Part shown: piece by piece, positions 1 to 5,977 of the stretch
Position numbering within the stretch: position 1 is the first letter of the stretch
How the letters are laid out: the number at the start of each line of letters is the position of its first letter
Source of the DNA: an uncultured Selenomonadales bacterium
Lineage (GTDB): Bacteria; Bacillota_C; Negativicutes; Selenomonadales; Selenomonadaceae
Length of the DNA stretch: 7,070 nt
Reading direction: 5' to 3'
NCBI GenBank assembly: GCA_946407175.1
Contig: CAMJNB010000066.1
Span: 1-7,070, forward strand
Notes under the pieces: model-generated
What the model was told of the DNA's origin: nothing
Databases searched by the model: none
Seen by the model: only the letters and a program-made list of their open reading frames with translations
Position numbers and translations under genes: made by a program

Positions 1-544
1 TTTCGTAAGATTGTGTAAAATAGCATTGGCGATTTACAGCTTTATTTTGAACAATATCACTGGTTACATCGCGCAAAGCTTTTTCCGCATTGGCAACTAA
101 GTCATTCAAGGATTTAGTAACATCTTCCGCGTTTTTTTGAAAGTTATTACCAATGCGTAAGAGTTTATTGCGGTTGGATTCTTCTTTAATTTTCATGGCA
201 TACGATTCCGCATAGGCAGTGGTAAAAGCCACTTGTCCTAAGTCCATAATAGTTTCAACGCTAACCTTATCGTAGGGGCTGACGGTATCGCCTTCGCCCT
301 TGAAGATATAATTTCTGCGTTTGAGCCAATCGGCAATAAGGAGCATAGTAGGCGCGATTCCGCTTTTATAAAGGTCTGTGATAGCCGTGTATATAAGCTG
401 GTGTTCATAGCTGTAAAAATCTTCCGGCTTAAGGATAGCGGCGACATTGGGAATAGCCTTGCCGTCTTTCAAGATAAGCATACCAAGAAGTTCGAGTTCC
501 ATACTAAGCAGGTTAGATCTGCGAGTTGACAACGCATTAGGCAT
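1..544 (-). CDS. dnaB: Replicative DNA helicase DnaB, N-terminal part (truncated by window edge)
   Basis: An uninterrupted minus-strand frame of 181 codons starts with ATG at 544 and runs off the left edge. Residues about 9-110 match the DnaB N-terminal helical domain: an RRSNLLSMELELLGMLI stretch fits the usual 'EAEQ.vLG.l' helix, followed by KPEDFYSYEHQLIYTAI (compare 'pedFy...h..If.ai') and a later ADWL. A charged helical stretch at about 110-170 fits the linker region before the RecA-like ATPase domain, which lies outside the window, so no Walker motifs can be checked. DnaB hexamers unwind DNA at the replication fork and interact with primase and the helicase loader. The 544 start is preferred because its N-terminus aligns with the family. 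An upstream GGAAAGGA is a possible ribosome binding site, though its 13-14 nt spacing is long. An alternative ATG at 502 has no visible ribosome site. The neighbours are not the usual rplI context, so this could be the chromosomal gene or a mobile-element paralogue. Confidence 0.85.
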   Translation of the reverse strand, partial: MPNALSTRRSNLLSMELELLGMLILKDGKAIPNVAAILKPEDFYSYEHQLIYTAITDLYKSGIAPTMLLIADWLKRRNYIFKGEGDTVSPYDKVSVETIMDLGQVAFTTAYAESYAMKIKEESNRNKLLRIGNNFQKNAEDVTKSLNDLVANAEKALRDVTSDIVQNKAVNRQCYFTQSYE

Positions 545-593
545 ATTATATTGTACAATCCTTTCCAAGAATTTTGAAGTCTATTGCCCGTAT

Positions 594-1120
594 TTAACGG
601 GATTTTTTCATCAAATTAGCGCGATAGATCCCCCCCTGCTTTAGCTGTGGGAAGGAAACCGCGCCCCTCCTCTCTACCAAATACGTTTTTCTTTTTGAAA
701 TTAACTCTAACTTTTTGTAACGGGTAAAATTTTGCAAATATTGTCTGCAACTTTTAAATGGACATTGATTCGGTTTTTGAATTGTTGGTTCTAGTCAACC
801 TTTTTTCTTTGCCTTTATGCGATTAAAAAATCTTGCATTGCGGTTACGCCTTGCGAGTCTAAGCTCCCGCCGTGTTAAAAGTAATTCTGTAATGTCGGTG
901 CGAAGTACAATATCAGCTAAGTACAATTCCTTTTTCTCAGTCGACGCCTAAAGTCCAATATATTTTGAGCCGGCGTCTACACATAAAGTTATTGGTTGTC
1001 CAAAGTTTTTAGCTTTTTTCGGTTTGCACGGCAACAGCACTGTCCATACCCACTCAGGACTGTTTAACCATAATTCGCAGGTAACGTAGTCTTTCGACTT
1101 AGGTTGGTCAAAAAGAGCTT
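594..1120 (-). pseudogene. iscB: Decayed IscB/RRXRR-family RNA-guided nuclease relic
   Basis: No intact frame exists here, but a conceptual minus-strand translation shows a recognisable protein. Reading leftwards from about 1120, one frame gives SPEWVWTVLLPCKPKKAK and then a RuvC-I-like VDAGSKYIGL with its Asp codon at 975-977. A TAG stop follows at 948-950. The same frame continues with ELYLADIVLRTDITELL and the arginine-rich RRELRLARRNRNARFFNR from about 872 (the RRXRR/bridge-helix signature), then reaches a TGA at 795-797 where a Trp (GWL) is expected. One extra A in the A run near 775-779 shifts the frame. The next frame gives NRINVHLKVADNICKILPVTK, followed by another shift in the A run at 712-716. 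It then jumps to a tail, GREEGRGFLPTAKAGG, of the kind found at the ends of such genes. RuvC-II, HNH and RuvC-III regions are absent, so the middle is deleted. IscB-family proteins are encoded by IS200/IS605-type transposons and cut DNA guided by an omega RNA. The product cannot be active. IsrB or another RRXRR protein is possible, because the HNH region that would tell them apart is lost. Confidence 0.75.
631..651 (-). repeat. Eroded terminal hairpin of IS200/IS605-like element
   Basis: On the minus strand this reads CCCACAGC-TAAA-GCAGGGGG. It folds into an imperfect hairpin (CCC/GGG, C/G and GC/GC pairs around a TAAA loop, with two mismatches). It follows a GGAGGGGCGCGGTTTCC block. Purine-rich flanks with a CCC..GCTAAAGC..GGG hairpin resemble the subterminal structures at the ends of IS200/IS605-type elements. 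It sits at the 3' end of the IscB-like relic, as expected for an element boundary. The mismatches suggest decay. The exact element end cannot be placed without a related intact copy. Confidence 0.4.
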
Positions 1121-1840
1121 TTACAAGCCCCTGTTTTTAGGCGTGGGATTTTGGACTAATGTCAAAAGGGAATTTACCATTCCGAAAACCGCGTAGGTTG
1201 AAAAAATCGCCGTCAATGCTCCCTGCCAAAGTGCGTCACGCGAAAAGTACATTATCGCCGCGAACATTGCCGCCGCAAGGATTTTTGCAAGGAGAAAAAT
1301 TTTTTCGCCGTCACCTTTGAAGTCGGGATAATGCACGTGACTTACCATTAAGTAAGCTACCACAAGCATTGTTATAGGGTAGACCATACCGAAATTTTCA
1401 GGGTGAATCGACAGCGCCAAAAATAAAAGCGTGGTTGATGCAACGATACAGCCCCCCGCAGGAATTGCCAGCCCCATGAAAAAGCCGTGTACCACGCTCG
1501 TGCTGACGTTGAATCTTGCAAGCCGCCACATTCCGCACAACGCAAAAATTATTGCCGCCGCTTTGCCTAAGGTATCGAAGTGATTTAAACAAAATGCATA
1601 CGCCAAAAACGCCGGTGCTATGCCGAAGGAGCCTAAGTCGCAAAGTGAATCCATTTCCTTGCCGAACTCCGACGATACGCCCAACGCCCGCGCTACACGT
1701 CCGTCCATGCCGTCCGCTATCAGCGCAAGCAAAATGAAAATCGAGGCGTAGAAAAAATTTCCTTCAAACGTCGCCAATATGGAACACATACCAAAAAATA
1801 AATTTGCCGCCGTACAAATGTTTGGCAAAGCTCTTTTCAT
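1121..1840 (-). CDS. pssA: CDP-diacylglycerol--serine O-phosphatidyltransferase
   Basis: This 239-residue integral membrane enzyme of the CDP-alcohol phosphatidyltransferase family is predicted to make phosphatidylserine from CDP-diacylglycerol and serine, the first step to phosphatidylethanolamine. The family signature D-x2-D-G-x2-A-R-x8-G-x3-D-x3-D is complete at residues 43-68 (D43, D46, G47, A50, R51, G60, D64, D68). The N-terminal MKRALPNICTAANLFFGM is typical of bacterial PssA (PNxxTxxNxxxG), which favours serine over the related glycerol-phosphate or inositol enzymes. Several hydrophobic helices follow, including residues about 12-42, 73-98 and 115-160. The length is normal for the PssA type without long extensions. 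The ATG at 1840 has a GAGGTG ribosome site six bases upstream. It is the last intact gene of the purH-hisC-nhaC-pssA run, 52 bp after the antiporter stop. I see no terminator after it, and the IscB-like relic begins at its stop codon. Confidence 0.92.
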   Translation of the reverse strand: MKRALPNICTAANLFFGMCSILATFEGNFFYASIFILLALIADGMDGRVARALGVSSEFGKEMDSLCDLGSFGIAPAFLAYAFCLNHFDTLGKAAAIIFALCGMWRLARFNVSTSVVHGFFMGLAIPAGGCIVASTTLLFLALSIHPENFGMVYPITMLVVAYLMVSHVHYPDFKGDGEKIFLLAKILAAAMFAAIMYFSRDALWQGALTAIFSTYAVFGMVNSLLTLVQNPTPKNRGL

Positions 1841-1846
1841 TGTCTA

Positions 1847-1852
1847 CACCTC
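1847..1852 (-). promoter_or_regulatory. Ribosome binding site of pssA
   Basis: GAGGTG on the minus strand, six bases before the ATG at 1840. It supports that start. The heptamer repeat lies just upstream of it. Confidence 0.7.
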
Positions 1853-1859
1853 GTTTTTT

Positions 1860-1887
1860 AGCTTAGAGCTTAGAGCTTGCAGCTTGG
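1860..1887 (-). repeat. Four-copy heptamer tandem repeat before pssA
   Basis: On the plus strand four consecutive 7-mers occur: AGCTTAG, AGCTTAG, AGCTTGC and AGCTTGG. All share AGCTT, with variation only in the last two bases. The array fills most of the 52-bp spacer between the antiporter stop codon (1893) and the pssA ribosome site (1847-1852). It could change length by slippage and so alter the nhaC-pssA spacing, or it could be a short remnant of a dispersed repeat. No function is established. Confidence 0.7.
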
Positions 1888-1892
1888 AGTGG

Positions 1893-3413
1893 TTAATTTT
1901 CTTCAGGCGGATTGATCTTAGCTTTAATAACCGCCATTACAACGCCGATACAAGCCAAACTTGTAACAAGACCGATCCATCCGTTTTCTGTGACACCTGC
2001 CACTAAAAATCCAACCGTGCAACACGCCGACACCGTTATAACGTACGGTACCTGCGTTGCAACGTGTTCAATGTGGTTACACTGCGCACCCGCCGACGCC
2101 AAAATCGTCGTGTCTGAAATTGGTGACGCATGGTCGCCGCAGACGGAGCCGGACAAAATCGCCGCTATGCAAACTACCAACAAATTCTCCGCCTGTTCAG
2201 TGGGTAAGCCCATTAAAATCGAAATTGATATCGGAATTAAAATGCCGAAAGTCCCCCAACTTGTACCCGTCGCAAAGGCTAAACATATTGCCACGAGGAA
2301 AAATACTACCGGTAAAAATATTGCAAGCGATGTGTGTTGCTGAACTATCGCGCCGACGTAGCCGCCTAAGTTTAAGTATTCGTCGCCGCAAACTCCCGAC
2401 AACGTCCACGCCAAGCACAAAATGAATATCGCCGGAACCATTGCTTTGAATCCCTGCGCGTAGCATTCGCAGTACTCGGAAAAATTTATGACGCCGCGCG
2501 GCAGGTACAGCACGGAAATGAATACCAGCGCGATAAATGAACCCAATGCCAAAGATTGAGCCGCGTCGCAATCTGCAAAGGCGTCAGCTATCGACTTGCC
2601 GTCATGTATGCCGCCGGTGTAAAGCATTCCGTAGACGCATACTGAAATTAAAACTGCAAGCGGTAACACCAAGTCGACAATTTTGCCGTTACCGCCGGTC
2701 GAACTTTCCGCCTTCACCGAGTCTTGATATTCGGCAGGTATTTTTAACTCGTCAATATTTTCGTCGACAGCTTTACGCATTGTCGAAAAATCTCTGCCGC
2801 TTACTACGATAAACGCCATAAAAATCATTGTCAAAATTGCGTAGAAGTTGAAAGGTATTGTCTGCAGGAAAAGTACAAAGCCGTCAATCAGCGAATCTTG
2901 CGGAAGTGACGAACCTACCGCCGCCGCCCAGCTTGATACCGGCGCGATAATACAAACCGGCGCCGCTGTCGAGTCAATGACGTACGCCAACTTTGCACGC
3001 GCGATTTTAAATTTGTCTGTTACCGGACGCATTACCGTGCCGACGGTCAAGCAGTTGAAATAGTCGTCTATGAAAATCAAGATGCCTAAAAATGCCGTGA
3101 CGCCGAGTGCAGATTTTTTGCCGGAAATTATGCGCCGCGCCCATTCGCCGTAAGCTTGTGTTGCACCGGAACGTGTTATCGCCGCCACCAAAATTCCAAG
3201 TATTACCAAAAATGCCAAGATATGGACGTTGCCGCCGATTTTATTCGACATAATTTCAAAAAACGTCGTGATTGACTGCAAAAAATTTCCGCCGGTAAAT
3301 ATCATCGCGCCGGAAAAAATTCCCAGTATCAGTGAAAAATATACTTCCTTCGTCCATAGCGCCAAAATTATTGTCAGTATAGGCGGCAGTATGGACAGTG
3401 CGCTGGATTCCAT
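1893..3413 (-). CDS. nhaC: NhaC-family Na+/H+ antiporter (multi-pass membrane protein)
   Basis: A 506-residue polytopic inner-membrane protein of the NhaC antiporter family (PF03553/COG1757), which exchanges Na+ or organic acids against protons. From the chosen start it has about 11-12 hydrophobic segments. Conserved blocks seen are FIDDYFNCLTVGTVMRPV (residues 114-131), DSTAAPVCIIAPVSSWAA (147-164), FATGTSWGTFGILIPI (380-395) and SGSVCGDHASPISDTTIL (421-438); the last is the family's hallmark GDH.SPISDTT. A soluble loop of about 45 residues (206-246) separates the two halves. The start at 3413 is an ATG with an AAGAAAGGA site seven bases upstream. A longer in-frame TTG start at 3446 would overlap hisC and is unlikely. 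The gene is 14 bp behind hisC and is followed by pssA. Substrate choice cannot be read from the sequence: some family members carry malate/lactate or other substrates, so the symbol is a family label. Confidence 0.85.
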   Translation of the reverse strand: MESSALSILPPILTIILALWTKEVYFSLILGIFSGAMIFTGGNFLQSITTFFEIMSNKIGGNVHILAFLVILGILVAAITRSGATQAYGEWARRIISGKKSALGVTAFLGILIFIDDYFNCLTVGTVMRPVTDKFKIARAKLAYVIDSTAAPVCIIAPVSSWAAAVGSSLPQDSLIDGFVLFLQTIPFNFYAILTMIFMAFIVVSGRDFSTMRKAVDENIDELKIPAEYQDSVKAESSTGGNGKIVDLVLPLAVLISVCVYGMLYTGGIHDGKSIADAFADCDAAQSLALGSFIALVFISVLYLPRGVINFSEYCECYAQGFKAMVPAIFILCLAWTLSGVCGDEYLNLGGYVGAIVQQHTSLAIFLPVVFFLVAICLAFATGTSWGTFGILIPISISILMGLPTEQAENLLVVCIAAILSGSVCGDHASPISDTTILASAGAQCNHIEHVATQVPYVITVSACCTVGFLVAGVTENGWIGLVTSLACIGVVMAVIKAKINPPEEN

Positions 3414-3420
3414 AAAAAAT

Positions 3421-3429
3421 TCCTTTCTT
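3421..3429 (-). promoter_or_regulatory. Ribosome binding site deciding the antiporter start
   Basis: AAGAAAGGA on the minus strand lies seven bases before the ATG at 3413 and overlaps the hisC stop codon (3428-3430). It selects the ATG at 3413 over the upstream in-frame TTG and suggests coupling of hisC and antiporter translation. Confidence 0.75.
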
Positions 3430-4489
3430 AATGCGTTGTCAACCAATCCGAAACGGCTTTGAACACCTCGTCATTTTCTTCGCGCGTACCGATTGAAATA
3501 CGCAGACAATTTTTAAGCTCCTGCGCGGACGGTGAAAAATACCTTATGCCTATGTCAATGCTTTCAAGGTAATTTTTCAGCGCCTCCGCCTTTTCATGCC
3601 GAATCAAAATGAAATTTGTATGCGAAGGAAAAACCTCAAGCGCGGGAATTTTTTTCAGCCGTTCAGTCATTCTCTTACGCTCTGCAATGGTCATCTGTAT
3701 GCGCGGCAAAAATTCATCGCGCATTTGATAAACAATGTCCGCCGTGACTAAACTCAATTTGTTCATATGGTACGGCATAAAAGTTTTTCCAATCATCTTT
3801 GTAACTTCGGCGTTGGCAATGGAGTAGCCGACACGCGCTCCGGCAAGTCCGTACGCCTTTGAAAAAGTTCGTGCAACAATTAAATTCGGATACTTCTCCA
3901 CAAGCTTGAAAGCGCTGTGTCCGTAAAATTCGACGTACGCCTCATCAAGCAGGAAGGCGCAGTCAATCGACTTTGCAATTTTTTCAACGTCGTCAACGGT
4001 CAACGCATTGCCGGTAGGATTGTTGGGATTGCAGATAACGGCTAAATTCGCGTCTGCACTTTTCACCGTCGCTATGAACTTGTCAACGTCAAGGTCAAAA
4101 TTTTTATCAAGCGCGAAGGGTACTGCTTGCGAATCAGCCGCCTTTGCATAAATTTTGTACATTGAAAAACTCGGCACGGGGTAGACTACTTTGTTACCGT
4201 CGCCGCCGAATGTATGAAAAACTTTTTCTATAATTTCACTGGATCCGCCGCCGATTAAAATTTGCTCCGGCTTTACTGAAAAATTCCGCGCTATCTGTTC
4301 AACCAGCGAATAATATTCTTCATTGGGATAACGATTCAAGCCGACGAAGTACAGCCGATTTATAACGCGCTCTTCCACAAGCGGCGGCAAGTTCATCGTG
4401 CATTCATTGGCATTTACCTTAATTCGATAATCGCGCTCCACTCCGTCATAAGACGGCATTTCGTCTAAACTTTTTCTGTAGTTAAGCAA
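3428..4489 (-). CDS. hisC: Histidinol-phosphate aminotransferase
   Basis: A 353-residue PLP-dependent class I/II aminotransferase with the normal HisC length. It converts imidazole acetol phosphate and glutamate to histidinol phosphate in histidine synthesis, in the cytoplasm. Visible motifs are KVNANE near residue 24-29 (the usual 'kLnaNEnp'), RYPNEEYYSL at 53-62, GGGSSEII at 80-87, the cofactor-site NPNNPTG at 154-160, DEAYVEF at 182-188, and the Schiff-base lysine K211 within TFSKAYGLAGARVGY. These favour HisC over general aspartate aminotransferases. The start is a TTG at 4489, preceded by AAGGGG with an 11-base spacing. That site lies inside the purH stop region (TAAGGGG), and no better in-frame start fits the family N-terminus. 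The gene lies 15 bp after purH and its stop overlaps the antiporter's ribosome site, so the three are almost certainly co-transcribed. No other his genes are in the window. Confidence 0.93.
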   Translation of the reverse strand: MLNYRKSLDEMPSYDGVERDYRIKVNANECTMNLPPLVEERVINRLYFVGLNRYPNEEYYSLVEQIARNFSVKPEQILIGGGSSEIIEKVFHTFGGDGNKVVYPVPSFSMYKIYAKAADSQAVPFALDKNFDLDVDKFIATVKSADANLAVICNPNNPTGNALTVDDVEKIAKSIDCAFLLDEAYVEFYGHSAFKLVEKYPNLIVARTFSKAYGLAGARVGYSIANAEVTKMIGKTFMPYHMNKLSLVTADIVYQMRDEFLPRIQMTIAERKRMTERLKKIPALEVFPSHTNFILIRHEKAEALKNYLESIDIGIRYFSPSAQELKNCLRISIGTREENDEVFKAVSDWLTTH

Positions 4490-4504
4490 AATATTTTTCG
4501 CCCC

Positions 4505-5668
4505 TTAGTGGTAGAATAATCTGATATGCGTCATAGCCATTGCGATATTGTACTTGTCGCAAGTTTCGATAACATTATCGTCACGCACTGAACCGCCTGC
4601 CTGCGCAATAAATTCAACGCCGGATTTATGCGCACGCTCCACGTTGTCGCCGAACGGGAAAAAGGCGTCAGAGGCTAAAGATACGCCGCGCAGATTTTTC
4701 AGCCACTCAACTTTTTCAGCGTCGGTAAATTTTTTCGGTCGCTCGGTGAAAATTCTTTGCCAATCGCCGTTAATCAAGTCGTCACTTTCATTGCCGATAT
4801 AAACGTCAATCGCGTTATCGCGGTCGGGACGCTTTACATCAGACCTAAACGGCAGTGACAAGACCTGCGGGCTTTGACGCAAAAACCAAAAGTCCGCCTT
4901 ATTACCGGCAAGGCGTGTACAATGAACGCGGCTTTGTTGCCCTGCGCCGATACCGATAGCCTGTCCGCCCTTCGCGTAGCAAACAGAATTTGACTGCGTA
5001 TATTTCAAAGTTATCAACGCAATCATCAAGTCACGTTGCGCGTCGGCGGGGATAATTTTATTCTGCGTAGGAATATCTTTCAAGCAGTCCGCAGAAATTT
5101 TAATGTCGTTGCGTTGCTGTTCAAACGTCACGCCGAAAAGTTGTTTACGTTCAAGCACCGGCGGTACGTAGTCGGGATTAATTTTTAAAACAAGGTACGA
5201 ACCTTTACGCTTGGACTTTAAAATTTCAAGCGCCTTGTCGGTGTATGAAGGCGCAATAATGCCGTCGCTTACTTCGCGCTTTATGTATTCGGCGGTCGAT
5301 TCGTCGCACTCATCGGACAAAATTGCAAAGTCGCCGTACGAACTCATTCTATCTGCGCCGCGTGCACGTACATAGGCGGCGGCAACGGGACTTAAATCTT
5401 TTTCCGCGAAATAAATTTTTTTCAGCACGTCATCAAGAGGAAGACCTACCGCCGCACCTGCGGGACTTGTATGTTTAAAAGACGCCGCCGCAGGAAGATT
5501 CGTAGCTGCTTTAAGTTCGGTAACAAGTTGCCAGCCGTTGAGCGCGTCAAGCAGATTTATGTAACCCGGACGCCCGTTTAAAACTTCTAACGGCAATTCG
5601 TCTTCCGAAAAAATCCGTGCAGGTTTCTGATTAGGATTGCACCCATACTTCAATTCGAGTTCACGCAT
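4505..5668 (-). CDS. purH: Stand-alone AICAR formyltransferase (PurH C-terminal type)
   Basis: A 387-residue protein equivalent to the formyltransferase domain of PurH, which transfers a formyl group from 10-formyltetrahydrofolate to AICAR to give FAICAR in purine synthesis. It begins with LKYGCNPNQKPA (residues 6-17, the family 'LRYGeNPhQ'), followed by LLDALNGWQLV (39-49). The catalytic pair K65-H66 sits in SFKHTSPAGAA. The C-terminal region has FFPFGDN, AQAGGSVRDD and a terminal THIRLFYH, matching the family's 'tg.R.F.H' end. The N-terminal IMP cyclohydrolase (MGS-like) domain of the usual ~510-residue bifunctional PurH is absent. The start has a clean AAGGAGG site 10 bases upstream, so this is a natural single-domain form, known in clostridia, not a truncation. 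FAICAR must be cyclised by a separate enzyme. It is the first gene of the run, behind a promoter at 5777-5805 and a leader with a terminator hairpin. Its neighbour hisC belongs to the pathway that releases AICAR. Confidence 0.93.
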   Translation of the reverse strand: MRELELKYGCNPNQKPARIFSEDELPLEVLNGRPGYINLLDALNGWQLVTELKAATNLPAAASFKHTSPAGAAVGLPLDDVLKKIYFAEKDLSPVAAAYVRARGADRMSSYGDFAILSDECDESTAEYIKREVSDGIIAPSYTDKALEILKSKRKGSYLVLKINPDYVPPVLERKQLFGVTFEQQRNDIKISADCLKDIPTQNKIIPADAQRDLMIALITLKYTQSNSVCYAKGGQAIGIGAGQQSRVHCTRLAGNKADFWFLRQSPQVLSLPFRSDVKRPDRDNAIDVYIGNESDDLINGDWQRIFTERPKKFTDAEKVEWLKNLRGVSLASDAFFPFGDNVERAHKSGVEFIAQAGGSVRDDNVIETCDKYNIAMAMTHIRLFYH

Positions 5669-5770
5669 AAAAAAAATTCCTCCTTAACGCCAAAAACGGG
5701 AGCTACCGAACGCTCCCGTTTTCTTCGCCCAATATTTTCTTGCCTTTCGCCTTAAGCAAGAAGTCCGCCG
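5669..5770 (-). promoter_or_regulatory. Structured 5' leader of the purH operon, possible riboswitch or attenuator
   Basis: About 100 nt of leader lie between the predicted start of transcription and the purH ATG. It contains a perfect 7-bp hairpin (TTCTTGC at 5737-5743 pairing with GCAAGAA at 5756-5762, 12-base loop), then the terminator hairpin at 5692-5722, then the AAGGAGG ribosome site. A hairpin followed by a terminator is the usual shape of a regulated leader. I could not match it to the conserved cores of the purine, ZTP (pfl) or PRPP/ykkC riboswitches, so the ligand, if any, is unassigned. Confidence 0.5.
5692..5722 (-). terminator. Intrinsic terminator/attenuator in the purH leader
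   Basis: ACGGGAGC (5712-5719 on the minus strand) and its complement at 5696-5703 form a perfect 8-bp GC-rich stem, extendable by A-T pairs, with an 8-base loop. On the minus strand it is followed by TTTTT. It lies between the purH promoter and the purH ribosome site, so it can stop transcription before the operon. On the plus strand the stem is followed by TTTTCTTC, so it could also act that way, but no plus-strand gene ends here. Its position favours attenuation of purH. Confidence 0.75.
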
Positions 5771-5776
5771 GTGCAT

Positions 5777-5805
5777 ATATTAACATACATTAAAAATTTT
5801 TACAA
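5777..5805 (-). promoter_or_regulatory. Promoter of the purH-hisC-nhaC-pssA operon
   Basis: On the minus strand TTGTAA (5800-5805) and TAATAT (5777-5782) are separated by exactly 17 bases, and a TG one base before the -10 box gives an extended -10. This is a good housekeeping-sigma promoter. Transcription would start near 5770. Confidence 0.7.
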
Positions 5806-5857
5806 GTACCGAAAAAAATTTTATCTTGCGACGATTTTTTCTGCCTTAAATTCAAAT

Positions 5858-5867
5858 GCAGTACTGC
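5858..5867. promoter_or_regulatory. 10-bp palindrome between divergent promoters, possible operator
   Basis: GCAGTACTGC is a perfect palindrome, flanked by AATTC on the left and GAATT on the right at unequal distance. It lies between the purH promoter (minus) and the response regulator promoter (plus). It could bind a dimeric regulator. It does not match the LexA, CIRCE or PurR sites I know, and a 10-bp palindrome can arise by chance. Confidence 0.25.
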
Positions 5868-5937
5868 GAATTATTTTTAGTATAAAAGTGATTAATTTCT
5901 AAAAAAAGTGCTGTAGAATTTTAAGCGCGAATTATTA

Positions 5938-5943
5938 TATAAT
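5938..5943 (+). promoter_or_regulatory. Likely -10 box of the response regulator gene
   Basis: A perfect TATAAT lies 34 bases before the ATG at 5978, placing the start of transcription near 5950 and leaving a short leader with a GGGGG ribosome site. No convincing -35 box is found at 16-18 bases, so the promoter may be weak, activator-dependent, or not real in this AT-rich stretch. Confidence 0.45.
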
Positions 5944-5977
5944 TTAAATAAACAATTTCAATTCAGGGGGCGTACTT

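Noticed and set aside
238..447. Minus-strand open frame of 69 codons
   Set aside because: It is an alternate frame inside the dnaB coding region, which has a clear family match in its own frame.
447..644. Plus-strand open frame of 65 codons
   Set aside because: It overlaps the start of dnaB and the end of the IscB-like relic on the other strand, has no ribosome site and resembles nothing. It is an antisense shadow.
795..950. Recoding of TAG and TGA as sense codons in the IscB-like frame
   Set aside because: All intact genes in the window use the standard code, and the relic also has frameshifts and a missing middle, so the stops are better explained by decay.
3414..3446. Eleven-residue N-terminal extension of the antiporter from a TTG
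   Set aside because: It would overlap hisC and has no ribosome site, while the ATG at 3413 has an excellent one.
5669..5770. ZTP, purine or PRPP riboswitch in the purH leader
   Set aside because: The conserved core sequences of these classes are not visible, so only an unassigned structured leader is claimed.
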